Shown piece by piece: positions 32,940 through 44,455 of a stretch of 64,000 nucleotides of DNA. The notes under the pieces are model-generated. The model was not told the origin of the DNA. It made no database searches and saw nothing but the letters and a program-made list of their open reading frames with translations. The position numbers and the translations under genes were made by a program. Every line of letters begins with the position of its first letter. The stretch's first letter is position 1. The DNA is from Trachythela sp. YZ-2020. Taxonomy: Eukaryota > Cnidaria > Anthozoa > Malacalcyonacea > Clavulariidae. The stretch spans positions 1 to 64,000 of the forward strand of contig JADLSH010000193.1 in NCBI GenBank assembly GCA_016169945.1. The letters run 5' to 3'.

Positions 32940-34530
32940 GTTGCCTGGCTAGTACAATATTGGATATTCTCTCTTTATTCTGCTTGCAACTGCCTCTAAT
33001 GTAAAAGGAATTCCAGAGATCTTGTCAAAAGTAAATCTATAGTGTTTACATAGTTACATTATATTTGACAGATCGTGAATTTTATCAATTAAGAATTTTA
33101 TGCGAAAACAAAATATCTTTCCATTTTTAAAAGTAAAACATGTTTTGACCACTATAGGCCGTTTGGGATAAACTTATAAATCAAAATTGATAGAAGTTTC
33201 ATTCTATATGACTCTATTCCTCCTAGGTGTCGAATAGATCTTTAGGTTAATCAGTGCGCGCGCGACATATCTTGTTTTATCTTATCTATCTGCCGTAGCT
33301 GGCAAAAGTGTTTTATTCTTGAAGAAGTAGCAGTAGTTTAGTGATTTAGAAAGTTCGCGAGCGTTATAACAGCCTAACTTGAAAGCTAAGTCGCGGAATT
33401 GAAAAGGAATCTTAACAATATTATAATTTTCCCACTGGGATCGGCATGTGACGCGCTCATCAGGTTTGCGTAGCGATGCTCATGGTTGTAACTAAATTTG
33501 AATTATATCGAACAAGCCGGTTTGCAAACAAAGCATCTAATTGGTGCTTAATTAAACGACGAAATAGTTTCATAAAAGGATAAACTTTGTAGGCGGAGAG
33601 TTCACAAATACAACGTTGGCCAAAAAATGCGAAAGAGCTGTTCTGAAAACAACTTTTGCACATTGTACGCTCTCATCGTTAATCAAAATTAAACAATGTC
33701 ACTATTGAAATCTTCTACGATGGATTGATTTACTAATGTTGCGGCGTTGACTTTATATGTATGTGCAATAGAATTGAACTGCAATTGCATTAGCAGGCCT
33801 ATTCGAGCCGTATACTCCATAAACAAAAGAAACAACGGTCCCTACCTCGCAGCAATTTTCTTGCTATTAGAATTTTCTAAATTTGATTATTATTACATTG
33901 TTTCAGGGTTTGCGAAGAGATAAAAAGATTAACGTTCTAAAGTTAAAGATTAAAGATTTTGTGCAAAATTAAAAAATATGTTATAGATTAAGATGACGCA
34001 CTTTAGAAAGAGCTATAGTCAATTTGATGTCTCTAGAGATAAGTTAGAATCAGTTAGGACGTCGCCAAGGTATTCAATGCAATTTTCTCGACACTGACTT
34101 GAAATTTATTATTAATAAGAATTTGATCAAATTTTTGGGGTATCTTCTTTTGAGATGAATGAAATATTACAAAGTTTAATTTCTTCAATCTTAAGAGATA
34201 TTTAGCTTTGTTAGCATGCACCGAGGCCGAGCCAATTACGTACATGGAAATAATGCATGGTAATGATCCGAAAGCACACCTTTCCTGTACACAACAATAT
34301 TCTGATGAAGTTATATTTTTAGTAATGGCACCATGTTGCTTTTGATTATTTAGATAAGACACAAACCCGTTTTTAACCACACCTCTAACACCAAAATAAT
34401 CAAGTTTATCAATTAAAATAGTATTATTGACAGCATCGAAGGCTAAACATCGAAGCCTTGGTCTAGAAAAATTTCACATGCACATGACACATCACATATT
34501 CATAATTATAGAACTTTGAATTTTATAAAA
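32940..34530. repeat. Post-minisatellite segment, copy B
   Basis: Near-identical to 26935-28500. It carries the second copy of the dead LINE RT fragment at its distal end. Small indels distinguish it (extra CATTTTTAAAAGTAAAACAT, extra CGCGAGCGTTATAACAGCC), the latter two shared with copy C. Confidence 0.8.
34054..34460 (-). pseudogene. LINE reverse-transcriptase fragment, copy B
   Basis: Duplicate of 28027-28464. The KLDYFGVRG..GFVSYL region is intact but the FLDL..KAFD end is further broken by base changes (AGGCTAAACATCG), so the open frame is shorter (34054-34380). It was dead before duplication. Confidence 0.7.
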
Positions 34531-35710
34531 TAATATTTCGGATCAAGGCTATAGCTTTGTTCTGCCACTTCTGCGCATTGTCTTTGTTCAGTGCACACTT
34601 AGTGCACACGAGTTTTTCTGGGAATTTATTGAAAAAGCGAAATAAGCCAAATGAAGGGGTTTAAAGTATAAGTAAGTATAAGAATCAAATTAAATTTGCA
34701 GTGAGGAATCAACTCATTACAGCAGCCTATCAACCAACACAACAAATAAGTCGTCATAGCTCATTAATTAATGGGGGGAAACCGGTTTTAGGCACCCTGC
34801 CTTACATCTTGCCTGATCAATTTCTAAGTTACCCTTTTCCGTCAGGACTGGCCTTTAGTATTTTAGTGTTGCTAACGCCAGACTTGGCTATTACTTGGCT
34901 ATTTAAACATGCAGCCATTTTGAAAAACAGTGACCACTATCAATAATTGGATTATAATTCTCTAATCACTCATCGCGAACTAAAGTGAACTATAAACAAA
35001 CCGGGCATTCCAAAACAATTAGTGATAATATCATGAATGTGTCAAAATCGTGTTTCATGATTTTTTCGGCACTCTACCTATAAATACGCCTGCATTTGCT
35101 TTAAGCACCGAAATTATACACGCCTATACGTAGACTACATGCACCTTGCCCGTCCAATTATTAAGTTCCTCAGAGTCTACAGTACCTGAACCCTTTTCCG
35201 CCAGGTCTGGCCTTTAGTGTGTTATTGTTGCTAACGCCAGACGATTTACTTGGCTATTTAAACAGTCATTTTTGCAGTGTTAGAAATGGATGAACAGTGA
35301 CCACTATCAACATGACCAATATAACTATTGTAGGCGACTATTTTTTAATTGGATCAATTAGGAATAATGAGGTAAATCAATTATCAATTATTAAGGATCA
35401 ATTATCTTACACCGAGGAAAAGCCATAATTAAGCAATGGTTCAGATATACGCAATAGAAACTCTTTATGTTATTATTATATGAAAGTATGAGTGTCAGAG
35501 TTGCAAAATGTTTTGAACCTTCCTCCGCCTCCGAGTAGGATTTGTGTTTTCCCAACTTTACTCGAAATACTGAACTGGACATTTTCCGACATGCAGTCTT
35601 TTGCCTGGCTACGTTTGACAGTTGGCCATTGCAGCACGGCTAGTGTTGACGTGTTGTGCATGGTCACACCAATATGGCTGTCATTGCAGGCTTCAATTAT
35701 GCATAGCATG

Positions 35711-37677
35711 CAGCCTCGTACCCAGGCGCTTTTAAGGAAAAGAAAACAAAATCGCGTTCAGCTAATTTATAGAGATCAGTGTCTGAGATTAGCGAGCGCG
35801 CGGAGGTGCTTGGGGAGGTCGCGACGAAGGAAGCGCCTGGCAGAAAATGTATTAAAGATGGCGGCAGTGTTGTATGTTCAGGAAATATTTTGTGTCCAAA
35901 TGATGAATGCACTGCTAAGAGTTTTTTCTGGAAAACAAAAAGCATTTTAGTGTACTTTCATATATTTTTTACGTATTAATTAAATAATAAAACATTGATA
36001 ATTTGCAATTTAATTTAATATTGTTATAAATTAAAATTGTACTTTCCTGCCAGTGTCCTGGCTAATGTAATCTCAACTCCCATCTGAATATCATTAATTT
36101 GTGCCTATTAATTTTATGCTCACTGAATTATTCCATGCATGTGCTTTCTGCCATTTGTTTTCACAATTAAGATTAGTACCTATTAAAATTGTACACACAC
36201 ACTTTGTGATTTGACAGCAGTGTACGTATAGATCATCGATCATTTCTCATACTCAAATTGTAATGAATTCATGCTATGTTTAAAACATTTTAGGGCTACT
36301 CCTATATGGGGAGCACTGTGTGCTTTGTCTTCAATGACCGACGGGGCCATGCTACCCTTTCCCCAGGGTCCCTGAAAGATATTTTTATCAGGCTCTAAAA
36401 AAGTTCAGCAAATAACATTCAAACATACAAGACATTGAAAGTCATTTGCTGGGCTATTACTGTATATCCATTTTTAAGTTTTCTCAGGTTTGTTATTGTA
36501 TTAATCACCTCAAAATCTCATACTATATATTAAAGCAAAATAAAACAAAATAATTGCATTATGCTACAAACATTAAATTTATACTATGGCATGCAGACAG
36601 AATAATTTTACAAAATACAACACATTTGTTCACATTCAGTCATTTCTGTTTTGTTGGACCTGGAAAACATGCTTTAACTGTTCGAGGTAGGATGTTCTCA
36701 TTGGATGTCAAATCAAGCAAATCCATCACAATGACTGTTTCACATAAATATTTGATTCTTCATCAATACTCAGCAACATTTTCTAACTCAGTTGACAACT
36801 CATATGCCTTCTCTCATCACACTGGGAACTGGACAGATTGTAAGCTAAAAAGAACACAAAACACACTGTTTGACCCATGGGCTGTTTACATGACAAGGCT
36901 GTGATCCTAGCCACAAGGTTACCCTGGTAACCAGTAACCCTATAGTCTATTGTATGTTAGGGTGATGCTATATTATTATAAAATGATAATAAAAAATAAT
37001 AGTAAAAATTACTTTGAACATCGAGTTGTCGAAAGGAAGTATTAAATTCATCGTCTGAACTAAATTCTGCATATAAAAGAAACTTGTTTTAGCGATACAA
37101 ATTTACCAAAATCGTAGACTGTGCCTGACAGTGATCAAGCATTCAATTGTTATTGTATATAAAAACGACAACAAAGTATGCAAATTGCTTAAAGAAAATA
37201 GCAAAATATCGCGAATGAAAAACAGCAATCTCGCAAGGATATAGCATATCAAAGGTCCAATTAGTTTTGTGACCACAAATAAGAAAAATAGTCAATTCTG
37301 TGCAACCATTTCATATATTTACACAATTTTAACCACTAGAGGCTTTGCAAAAATATTAAATATATTATATATACATAAAAATACCTGTAGTTAGAGCTTC
37401 TGGAAAAGAATGGTCTGTTTCATCCATACAGATATCAATGATAACACACCAGGGATAAAAACTGACGAAAAGGCACCTCAAATCAAGCGATGGAAAGGAT
37501 TCTTCACATTTCGGTCAAAATTCTTCACTTATCTGCATTTTCTGCCAGGCGCTTCCCCCTCTCGTCGCGTCCTCCCCAAGCACCCCAGCGCGCTCGCTAA
37601 TCTCAGCCACTGATCTCTATAAATTAGCTGAACGCGATTTTTTTTCTTTTCCTTAAAAGCGCCTGGGTACGAGGCTG
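35711..37677. mobile_element. 1.97-kb TIR element, CAGCCTCGTACCCAGGCGCT family
   Basis: Inverted ends CAGCCTCGTACCCAGGCGCT / AGCGCCTGGGTACGAGGCTG continue inward for about 130 bp. A 9-bp duplication CATAGCATG flanks it (35702-35710, 37678-37686). The interior has no recognisable transposase. Frames at 36554-36904 and 37410-37613 are short and unassigned. It is inserted in array block B only, so it postdates the duplication from block A. Confidence 0.85.
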
Positions 37678-37723
37678 CATAGCATGCAGATGCACTATCC
37701 AGCCTAGTTTTTAGATCAGTGGT

Positions 37724-37725
37724 TT

Positions 37726-37756
<31 letters not shown>

Positions 37757-38050
37757 GCTTCGCCAGCTAGGGCAGGATCACCACAACATCATATGTCAAT
37801 TACTGTGGGCCCTTTTACCTAACCCACCCTGTCAACTTTCCCTGTGGGAGGAAACCGGAGTACCCGGAGAAAACCCACGACTTTCGGCAGGGCGTTGACT
37901 TTACTATTTTCATTGGAGGACTGGATTCGAGTCGCATTGAGAAAATTCTCACTTAGACTTCGGAACCCGCGGCCTTAGAGGTGAAAGGCAAGTGCGCTAA
38001 GTGTGCGCCAAGTGCGCCAAGTGCGCTAAGTGTGCGTCAAGTGCGCTAAC
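37724..38050 (-). mobile_element. tRNA-headed SINE, copy 2
   Basis: Same structure as 29714-30080: (TTTA)n at the low end, conserved GGAGTACCCGGAGAAAACCC body, B-box-like and A-box-like head near 37965-38000, and GTGCGCTAAGTGTGCG repeats beyond. It follows the 1.97-kb TIR element after the shared CTATCCAGCCTAGTTTTTAG. Confidence 0.7.
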
Positions 38051-38211
38051 AACACAAAGTGTGGAAAAGAGTCCACGTTTTAAAAATATACAGCCAGTAG
38101 ACGCAAAAATGAATTCCTTTAACAGGCTTTAGTTGCATGAAATATTTCTATTTAAACAGAAAAAGAGAATACTAAATTCTATTTGTAACGAAGTATCACA
38201 GTTTTGTTATT

Positions 38212-38745
38212 ATTGTAATTATATTTTAAGTACTTTTCTCGGTTCGTTTAACATGTATGTTTATGAGCTAAAGTGTACGACAACTTCCAGGGGATCTTAG
38301 AGTCAATGCTAAAGGATTTCGATTAAGGGAGTGTATATCGAGGGTTTAAATTTACGGTTTATTTATGATAAGGTTTCATATTTAACTTAATCTAAATATA
38401 TTTAAAGATATTTACACCGGATAGCTTTATCAAATGATCGCGCTAGCAATAAATGTATATTTCGTTCAGTTCTAAGCGACTGTATAGCAATCCTGTGTAA
38501 CATGCAGTCAAACTGCATGCCTTCATGCAAGTATAAAAACTCTTGGCTAGTGTCAGTTTTGACTTAAACGAAGTTTTTACTCTGATCAGTTGCTGCAGAT
38601 CAGCAGATATGAACAAACCGCGAGTGTCGTGTCTCGTCGATAAAGTAATTGGTACTGTGGTGGTGTTCCCGCCTTTCTCTGTGCGTTTTAAATCTAAAAA
38701 TTGCTTAGTGTATTATTGGCTAACCTAAATAAAAATCTCAAGGTC
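38212..38745 (+). repeat. TATA/AATAAA array repeat copy 4 with short ORF
   Basis: As copy 3. TATAAAAACTC lies at about 38532, a 39-codon frame at 38609-38728, and AATAAAAATC follows. The frame differs from copy 3 by an in-frame 3-base insertion near its end. Confidence 0.5.
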
Positions 38746-38854
38746 GAAACAAATCTCAATAGATAAATGGATATGTTGTATATTCTGTAAGAACCTCACG
38801 AGTGACGTCACACAACTCAATAGATAAATAGATATGTTGTGAATAAATATAATT

Positions 38855-39615
38855 GGTCTTCTGGTTCTTGTGGTTCACTTGGTTCACTTGGTTCTTGTGG
38901 TTCACTTGGTTCTTGTGATTCACTTGGTTCACTTGGTTCTCGTGGTTCACTTGGTTCTTGTGGTTCTTGTGGTTCACTTGGTTCTTGTCAGTTCACTTAG
39001 TTCACTTGGTTCTTGTGGTTCTTGTGGTTCTTGTGGTTCACTTAGTTCACTTGATTCTTGTGGTTCACTTAGTTCACTTGGTTCTTGTAGTTCACTTGGT
39101 TCTTGTGGTTCACTTGGTTCTTGTGGTTCACTTGGTTCTTCGGTGGTTCACTTGGTTCTTGTGGTTCTTGTAGTTCACTTGGTTCTTGTGGTTCATTTGG
39201 TTCACTTGGTTCTTGTGGTTCACTTGGTTCTTATGGTTCACTTTGTTTACTTCGTTCTTGTGGTTCTTGTGGTTCACTTGGTTCTTGTGGTTCACTTAGT
39301 TCACTTGGTTCTTGTAGTTCACTTAGTTCACTTGGTTCTTGTAGTTCACTTGGTTGTTGTGCTTCACTTGGTTCTTGTGGTTCTTGTGGTTCACTTGGTT
39401 CTTCGGTAGTTCACTTGGTTCACTTGGTTCACTTGGTTCACTTGGTTCACTTGGTTCACTTGGTTCACTTGGTTCACTTGGTTCACTTGGTTCTTGTGGC
39501 TCACTTGGTTCTTGTGGTTCACTTAGTTCATTTGGTTCTTGTGGTTCTTGTGGTTCACTTAGTTCACTTGGTTCTTGTGGTTCACTTAGTTCACTTGGTT
39601 CTTGTAGTTTACTTG
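38855..39615. repeat. TGGTTCACT/TGGTTCTTG minisatellite, array C
   Basis: About 760 bp, same unit and same flanking junctions as arrays A and B. The long open frames across it in several phases are artefacts of the stop-free unit. Confidence 0.95.
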
Positions 39616-39617
39616 GT

Positions 39618-40508
39618 TGCCTGGCTAGTAAAATATTGGATATTCTCTCTTTATTCTGCTTGCAACTGCCTCTAATGTAAAAGGAATTCCAGAGATCTTG
39701 TCAAAAGTAAATCTATAGTGCTTACATAGTTACATTATATTTGACAGATCGTGAATTTTATCAATTAAGAATTTTATGCGAAAACAAGATATCTTTCCAT
39801 TTTTAAAAGTAAAACATGTTTTGACCACTATAGGCCGTTTGGGATAAACTTATAAATCAAAATTGATAGAAGTTTCATTCTATATGACTCTATTCCTCCT
39901 AGGTGTCGAATAGATCTTTAGGTTAATCAGTGTGCGCGCGACATATCTTGTTTTATCTTATCTATCTGCCGTAGCTGGCAACTGAAGTGTTTTATTCTTG
40001 AAGAAGTAGCAGTAGTTTAGTGATTTAGAAAGTTCGCGAGCGTTATAACAGCCTAACTTGAAAGCTAAGTCGCGGAATTGAAAAGGAATCTTTTCATCAG
40101 AATCGCTCATCAGGTTTGCGTAGCGATGCTCATGGTTGTAATTAAATTTGAATTATATCGAACAAGTCGGTTTGCAAACAAAGCATCTAATTGGTGCTTA
40201 ATTAAACGACGAAATAGTTTCATAAAAGGATTTTGAAAATTGCTGCGAGGTAGGACCGTTGTTTCTTTTGTTTATGGAGTATACGGCTCGAATAGGTCTG
40301 CTAATGCAATTGCAGTTCAATTCTATTGCACATACATATAAAGTCAACGCCGCAACATTAGTAAATCAATCCATCGTAGAAGATTTTAATAGTGACATTG
40401 TTTAATTTTGATTAACGATGAGAGCGTACATGTGCAAAAAGCTGTTTTCAGAACAGCTCTTTCGCATTTTTTGGCCAACGTTGTATTTGTGAACTCTCCG
40501 CCTACAAA
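39618..40508. repeat. Post-minisatellite segment, copy C, truncated with an inverted piece
   Basis: Colinear with copies A/B to about 40230. From about 40237 the sequence is the reverse complement of roughly 33570-33860 (TGCGAGGTAGG...CTCTCCGCCTACAAAGTTT). The segment carrying the RT fragment is gone. This is a local inversion-deletion ending at a SINE tail. Confidence 0.75.
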
Positions 40509-41045
40509 GTTTATTTATTTATTTATTTATTTATTCATTTATTTATTTATTTAGCTTCGCCAACTAGGGCAGGGTCACCACAACATCATATGCCAATTAC
40601 TGTGGGCCCTTTACCTAACCCACCCTGTCAACTTTCCTGTGGGAGGAAACCGAGTACCCGGAGAAAACCCACGACTTTCGGCAGAGCGTTGACTTTACTC
40701 TTTTCACTTGAGGACTGGATTCGAGTCGCATTGAGGAAATTCTCACTGAGACTTGAACCCGCGGTCTTAGAGGTGAAAGGCAGCCTCGTACCCAGGCGCT
40801 TTAACGTGTTAAGCGGTTGCGTGACGCGCGCGTGAAACTGCAGTGCGCAGCCACGACGGACGGGTTAATTTTTCATTTCTCCTCGCGTGTTGTCCCGCGC
40901 GCTCTTCATTAAAGCGCCTAGGTACGAGGCTGTGTGAAGGCAAGTGCGCTGGTGTGCTAAGTGGCGCCAAGTGCGTCAAGTACGCTAAGTGTGCGACAAG
41001 TGCGCAAAGTGCGCTAAGTGTGCGCCAAGTGCGCTAACTGACACA
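40509..41045 (-). mobile_element. tRNA-headed SINE, copy 3, interrupted by a MITE
   Basis: Longest (TTTA)n tail of the three copies (40509-40553), conserved body, and a head split at GAGGTGAAAGG by the 152-bp element at 40781-40932. The head then resumes with GGCAAGTGCGCT. Confidence 0.7.
40781..40932. mobile_element. 152-bp MITE of the CAGCCTCGTACCCAGG family
   Basis: Ends CAGCCTCGTACCCAGGCGCT / AGCGCCTAGGTACGAGGCTG. Flanks GGTGAAAGG and TGTGAAGG indicate an 8-9-bp target duplication with one lost base. It shares ends with the 1.97-kb element at 35711, so it is probably mobilised by the same unseen transposase. Confidence 0.85.
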
Positions 41046-41089
41046 AAGTGTGGAAAAGAGTCCGTTTTAAAATATTACAGTTTTGTTAT

Positions 41090-41421
41090 TATTGTAATTA
41101 TATTTTAGGTGCTTTTCTCGGTTCGTTTAACGTGTATGTTTATGAGCTTAAAGGCTCTTTTCCACTCATCGCAAAAACCAACTTGCAAGCTCGCTGCGAG
41201 TACTTTTATGGAATCAAAATGCTCGATAGTTAATTTTAATTAGATGCAAGCACTCGCAGCGGGCTTGGAAGTTGGTTTTGCGATGAGTGGAAAAGAGCCT
41301 TAAGTGTACGACAACTTCCAGGGGATCTTAGAGTCAATGCCAAAGGATTTCGATTAAGCGAGTGTATATCGAGGGTTTACATTTACGGTTTATTTATGAT
41401 AAGGTTTCATATTTAACTTAA
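41090..41421 (+). repeat. TATA/AATAAA array repeat copy 5, left part
   Basis: Matches the first ~300 bp of copies 1-4, then is cut by two TTAA-type insertions. The remainder resumes at 43603-43708 but lacks the TATA box and short ORF, because it joins the CATGACCAATATAACTATTG segment known from 29290 and 35310. Confidence 0.7.
41152..41299. mobile_element. TTAA-type MITE, ~148 bp
   Basis: Inverted ends AGGCTCTTTTCCACTCATCG / CGATGAGTGGAAAAGAGCC lie between TTAA at 41148-41151 and 41300-41303. The uninterrupted repeat copies read GAGCTTAAGTGTAC, which confirms TTAA as target. TTAA duplication points to the piggyBac/Kolobok groups. Confidence 0.85.
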
Positions 41422-43602
41422 AGGACATTGGCAACGAAAATTTTTATTCCTTATATTTATAGAGCATGCCTACGGAATACTTAATTTCATACTTTCCCTT
41501 GTCCATCGCATTTAGTTGTTGAGAAAATTTGTGACAAAGTTCAACAGTCGTCCGCCATTTTGAAAAAAAAGGCGTATGCTAATTTATGCATGAATACATT
41601 AAATGACGTCATTAGATGGGTTGACACAATTTCTCTAATATAAACTCTATAGTGTATTACCACACGCGGTAAACTTTGCGGCAAAATAGACGGCAGAAAG
41701 GTTTTAACAAGTGTGTAACATGTTTGTACCACTACTTTTGATACTATTTCTTCCAATTCCGTGTGAAATAGACGCATAAATTCGAATATCGCATAGGAAA
41801 TCCTTATGCAATGTTATGCTATTATTGTCTATATCCCCTGAATGTCTCGCTGGTAAATGCATAACAATTGCTCAAATTGCAAAACAATCAAATCTCTATC
41901 AGCACGTTCAGTTACCAGTTCCAATTATTATTGAAAATACAACAGTAAATAAAATTGTCACAATGTAGTCTTGTGTTAATAACTGTTTATGTATTGTTAG
42001 ACGGCAAAGCTTAATAAATAAATGTAGTCTATACTAATACTAACTATTAAACCTAAGTAGCTGGCGCAATTATGATATACATTCAAAATACACAAGAATA
42101 AAGGCCTAAAAATTTGGATAGTTCATCATTGAGATTTGAACTACTCCTTTTATACTTTCAATGCAGTTGGACAGTGTAGTATAAAGAAGCGCTACAAATA
42201 GCATGCTGTATTCGCATTCAAGGTATATTATTGATTGTTGTAGAGTATATCGCTTCATCGCTTGTATTGACAGTGCAAATTTAAGTTACCCATGATTATT
42301 GAAATAAAAGTATAAAACAAACAAGATTAATACAACTACAATCATTTTGAAAAGCGAAGAGAATACCGGTATGTCAGTTAATAATAGCAAGTCTTCAGTG
42401 CGGCAACGCATTAAATTATTAATTTCTATTTTAATGATCAGTTATTCCCTAATCCCTACCCATATGCGCGTCTTGACTTTTCGTAAAAAAGAGTATAACA
42501 AAAGATCTAAAAATATTAGAGTTCTCACTTCTATAATTGATATAATTGTGTGTTGACGCAATTAATAACTATATTTACTGAATTACTGTAATAGGAATCG
42601 CTACATTTTCGGCAATATTTTTACCAGCTTCATCATGTATAATTCACCAAACTATTTAGCCACACATATGAAACTGAATTTAAGCCAGAGAACAGCTATA
42701 GTCTGGCTTTTTTTTTCTATAAACTAGCTAGATATACTATAAAATAATGTACTATATTGACAGCTTCATATTTCCCGTCAAAACAATAGTCAATAGAAGC
42801 TCAAAACTTCATAATCATATGAATAGCGTGAATAACAATTCTTTAAAACTTGAATATAGATTGTTTTCAAAAGAATATTACTTGCATCCAATAATTCTGC
42901 ACCAGATTTATTTTTCAGTAACATTCAAGGCTTTAGTTTAGCTCCAGATATTTATAGGTCAAGGTGCTCAAAATCGCTGGTTGACAATTCGTTCAACCTT
43001 TCTCGGTGTCTCGAGTTTATAATTATATAATATAACATTTCAAACATCTCTTCTCGTGTCTTCGTTTAAAGAATGTATCCTACAACAACAGATGGTTCCT
43101 GAAACCTTTTCCAGAGTGTATGACGACACAAAATACTATAGTATAGCACTATAGCTTCAATAATACCCCAATCATTCACAAACGCGTGACACAATTAAAC
43201 CACGCAAGTTGTAAAATTCGCCATTCCTTTCCTTCTTACACGCTTAATATGGCTTTACCCGATAGTGTAGCATTTCCTTAGTTCTCCTGCCTGGTTGTGA
43301 GAATTTTTGTTCATTATAACGCGCAAAAACGACATATTTTTAGTTACCAAAACCTTCACGCAATATAGATCCCTATGTTGTTTTGAAGCGAACCCATCTA
43401 ATGACGTCACAAAGGTCATTGACCCCAAAGATAATTTTTTGAGAATTTGATCCAAGATGGCGGCCGATGAGCAAATTTATCACATTTTACTTGCACTTTA
43501 CTCGCAAACAAAAATGTTACAGAAAAAAATAGTAACATTCTCATAGTTAGGTGGTCCAGTAAGATTAAATAAGCCAATAAAAATTTTCGTTGCCAATGTC
43601 CT
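41422..43602. mobile_element. TTAA-type element, 2.18 kb
   Basis: Inverted ends AGGACATTGGCAACGAAAAT / ATTTTCGTTGCCAATGTCCT are flanked by TTAA (41418-41421, 43603-43606). Empty sites in the other repeat copies read AACTTAATCT. AAGATGGCGG-like and CGCCATTTTG motifs occur near both ends. No transposase is recognisable, and the frames inside are all under 80 codons. Non-autonomous Kolobok- or piggyBac-like. Confidence 0.85.
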
Positions 43603-44130
43603 TTAATCTAAATATATTTAAAGATATTTACACCGGATAGCTTTATCAAATGATCGCGCTAGCAATAAATATATATTTCGTTCAGTTCTAAGCGACTGTA
43701 TAGCAATCCATGACCAATATAACTATTGTAGGCGACTATTTTTTAATTGGATCAATTAGGAATAATGAGGTAAATCAATTATCAATTATTAAGAATCAAT
43801 TATCTTACACCGAGGTACGTAAAGCCATAATTAAGCAATGGTTCAGATATACGCAATAGAAACTCTTTATGTTATTATTATATGAAAGTATGAGTGTCAG
43901 AGGCTCAGAGTTGCCAAATGTTTTCAACCTTCCTCCGTCTCCGAGTAGAATTTGTGTTTTCCCAACCTTACTCGAAATACTGAACTGGAAATTTTCCGAC
44001 ATGCAGTCTTTTGCCTGGGTACGTTTGACAGTTGGCCATTGCAGCAATGCTAGTGTTGACGTGTTGTGCGTGGTCACACCAATATGGCTGTCATTGCAGG
44101 CTTCATCAGATGCACTATCCAGCCGTATTT
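43603..44130. repeat. Last array unit, joining to precursor gene 2
   Basis: Combines the end of array repeat copy 5 with the ACCGAGGTA...AAGCAATGGTTCAGATATAC and TTACTCGAAATACTGAACTGG modules, then GATGCACTATCCAGCC. It directly precedes the promoter of the second precursor gene. Confidence 0.65.
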
Positions 44131-44255
44131 GTGTTTTCCCAGCTGGAACAGGAACACTTGAAAGAGTGGGTAATTACATCTGGTTTACCTCGACACTTTT
44201 AAACTAAGATCCTCTCTCATCTAATTAGTTTGGCCACTTGCACGCACACGGTACG

Positions 44256-44263
44256 CATAAAAG
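44256..44263 (+). promoter_or_regulatory. Degenerate TATA box of precursor gene 2
   Basis: CATAAAAG at the position of TATAAAAG in copy 1, within otherwise conserved AAGCGCGAGAAAACAGCC. The T-to-C change should weaken the box, so expression may differ between paralogues. Confidence 0.5.
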
Positions 44264-44312
44264 CGCGAGAAAACAGCCAAGCTAACCATAGGGATTCGAG
44301 TCAGCCATCGCG

Positions 44313-44455
44313 ATGAAGTGTTGTACAATTCTAGCCTTGCTTGTTACAGTCTGTGCTGTGTTTCTTGGTGTTGGAGATATTGTAGAAACCGCAGCGGTTG
44401 ATGATCTTAAAGAACCTGCTTTGGGATATTCATCAGAGTTCAACGACAAAAAATT
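44313..44455 (+). CDS. Proline/arginine-rich secreted precursor 2, exon 1 (signal peptide + propiece)
   Basis: 143 nt encoding residues 1-47, with the same length and donor (AAATT/GTAAGC, phase 2) as copy 1. The signal peptide is nearly unchanged (MKCCTILALLVTVCAVF). The propiece differs more and is less acidic: GDIVETAAVDDLKEPALGYS, then EFNDKK. The change pattern (conserved signal, diverging propiece and mature part) is typical of secreted peptide families. Confidence 0.75.

Noticed and set aside
36554..36904. 116-codon ORF inside the 1.97-kb TIR element as a transposase
   Set aside because: No DDE/DDD signature, zinc finger or THAP motif is visible, and it is too short.
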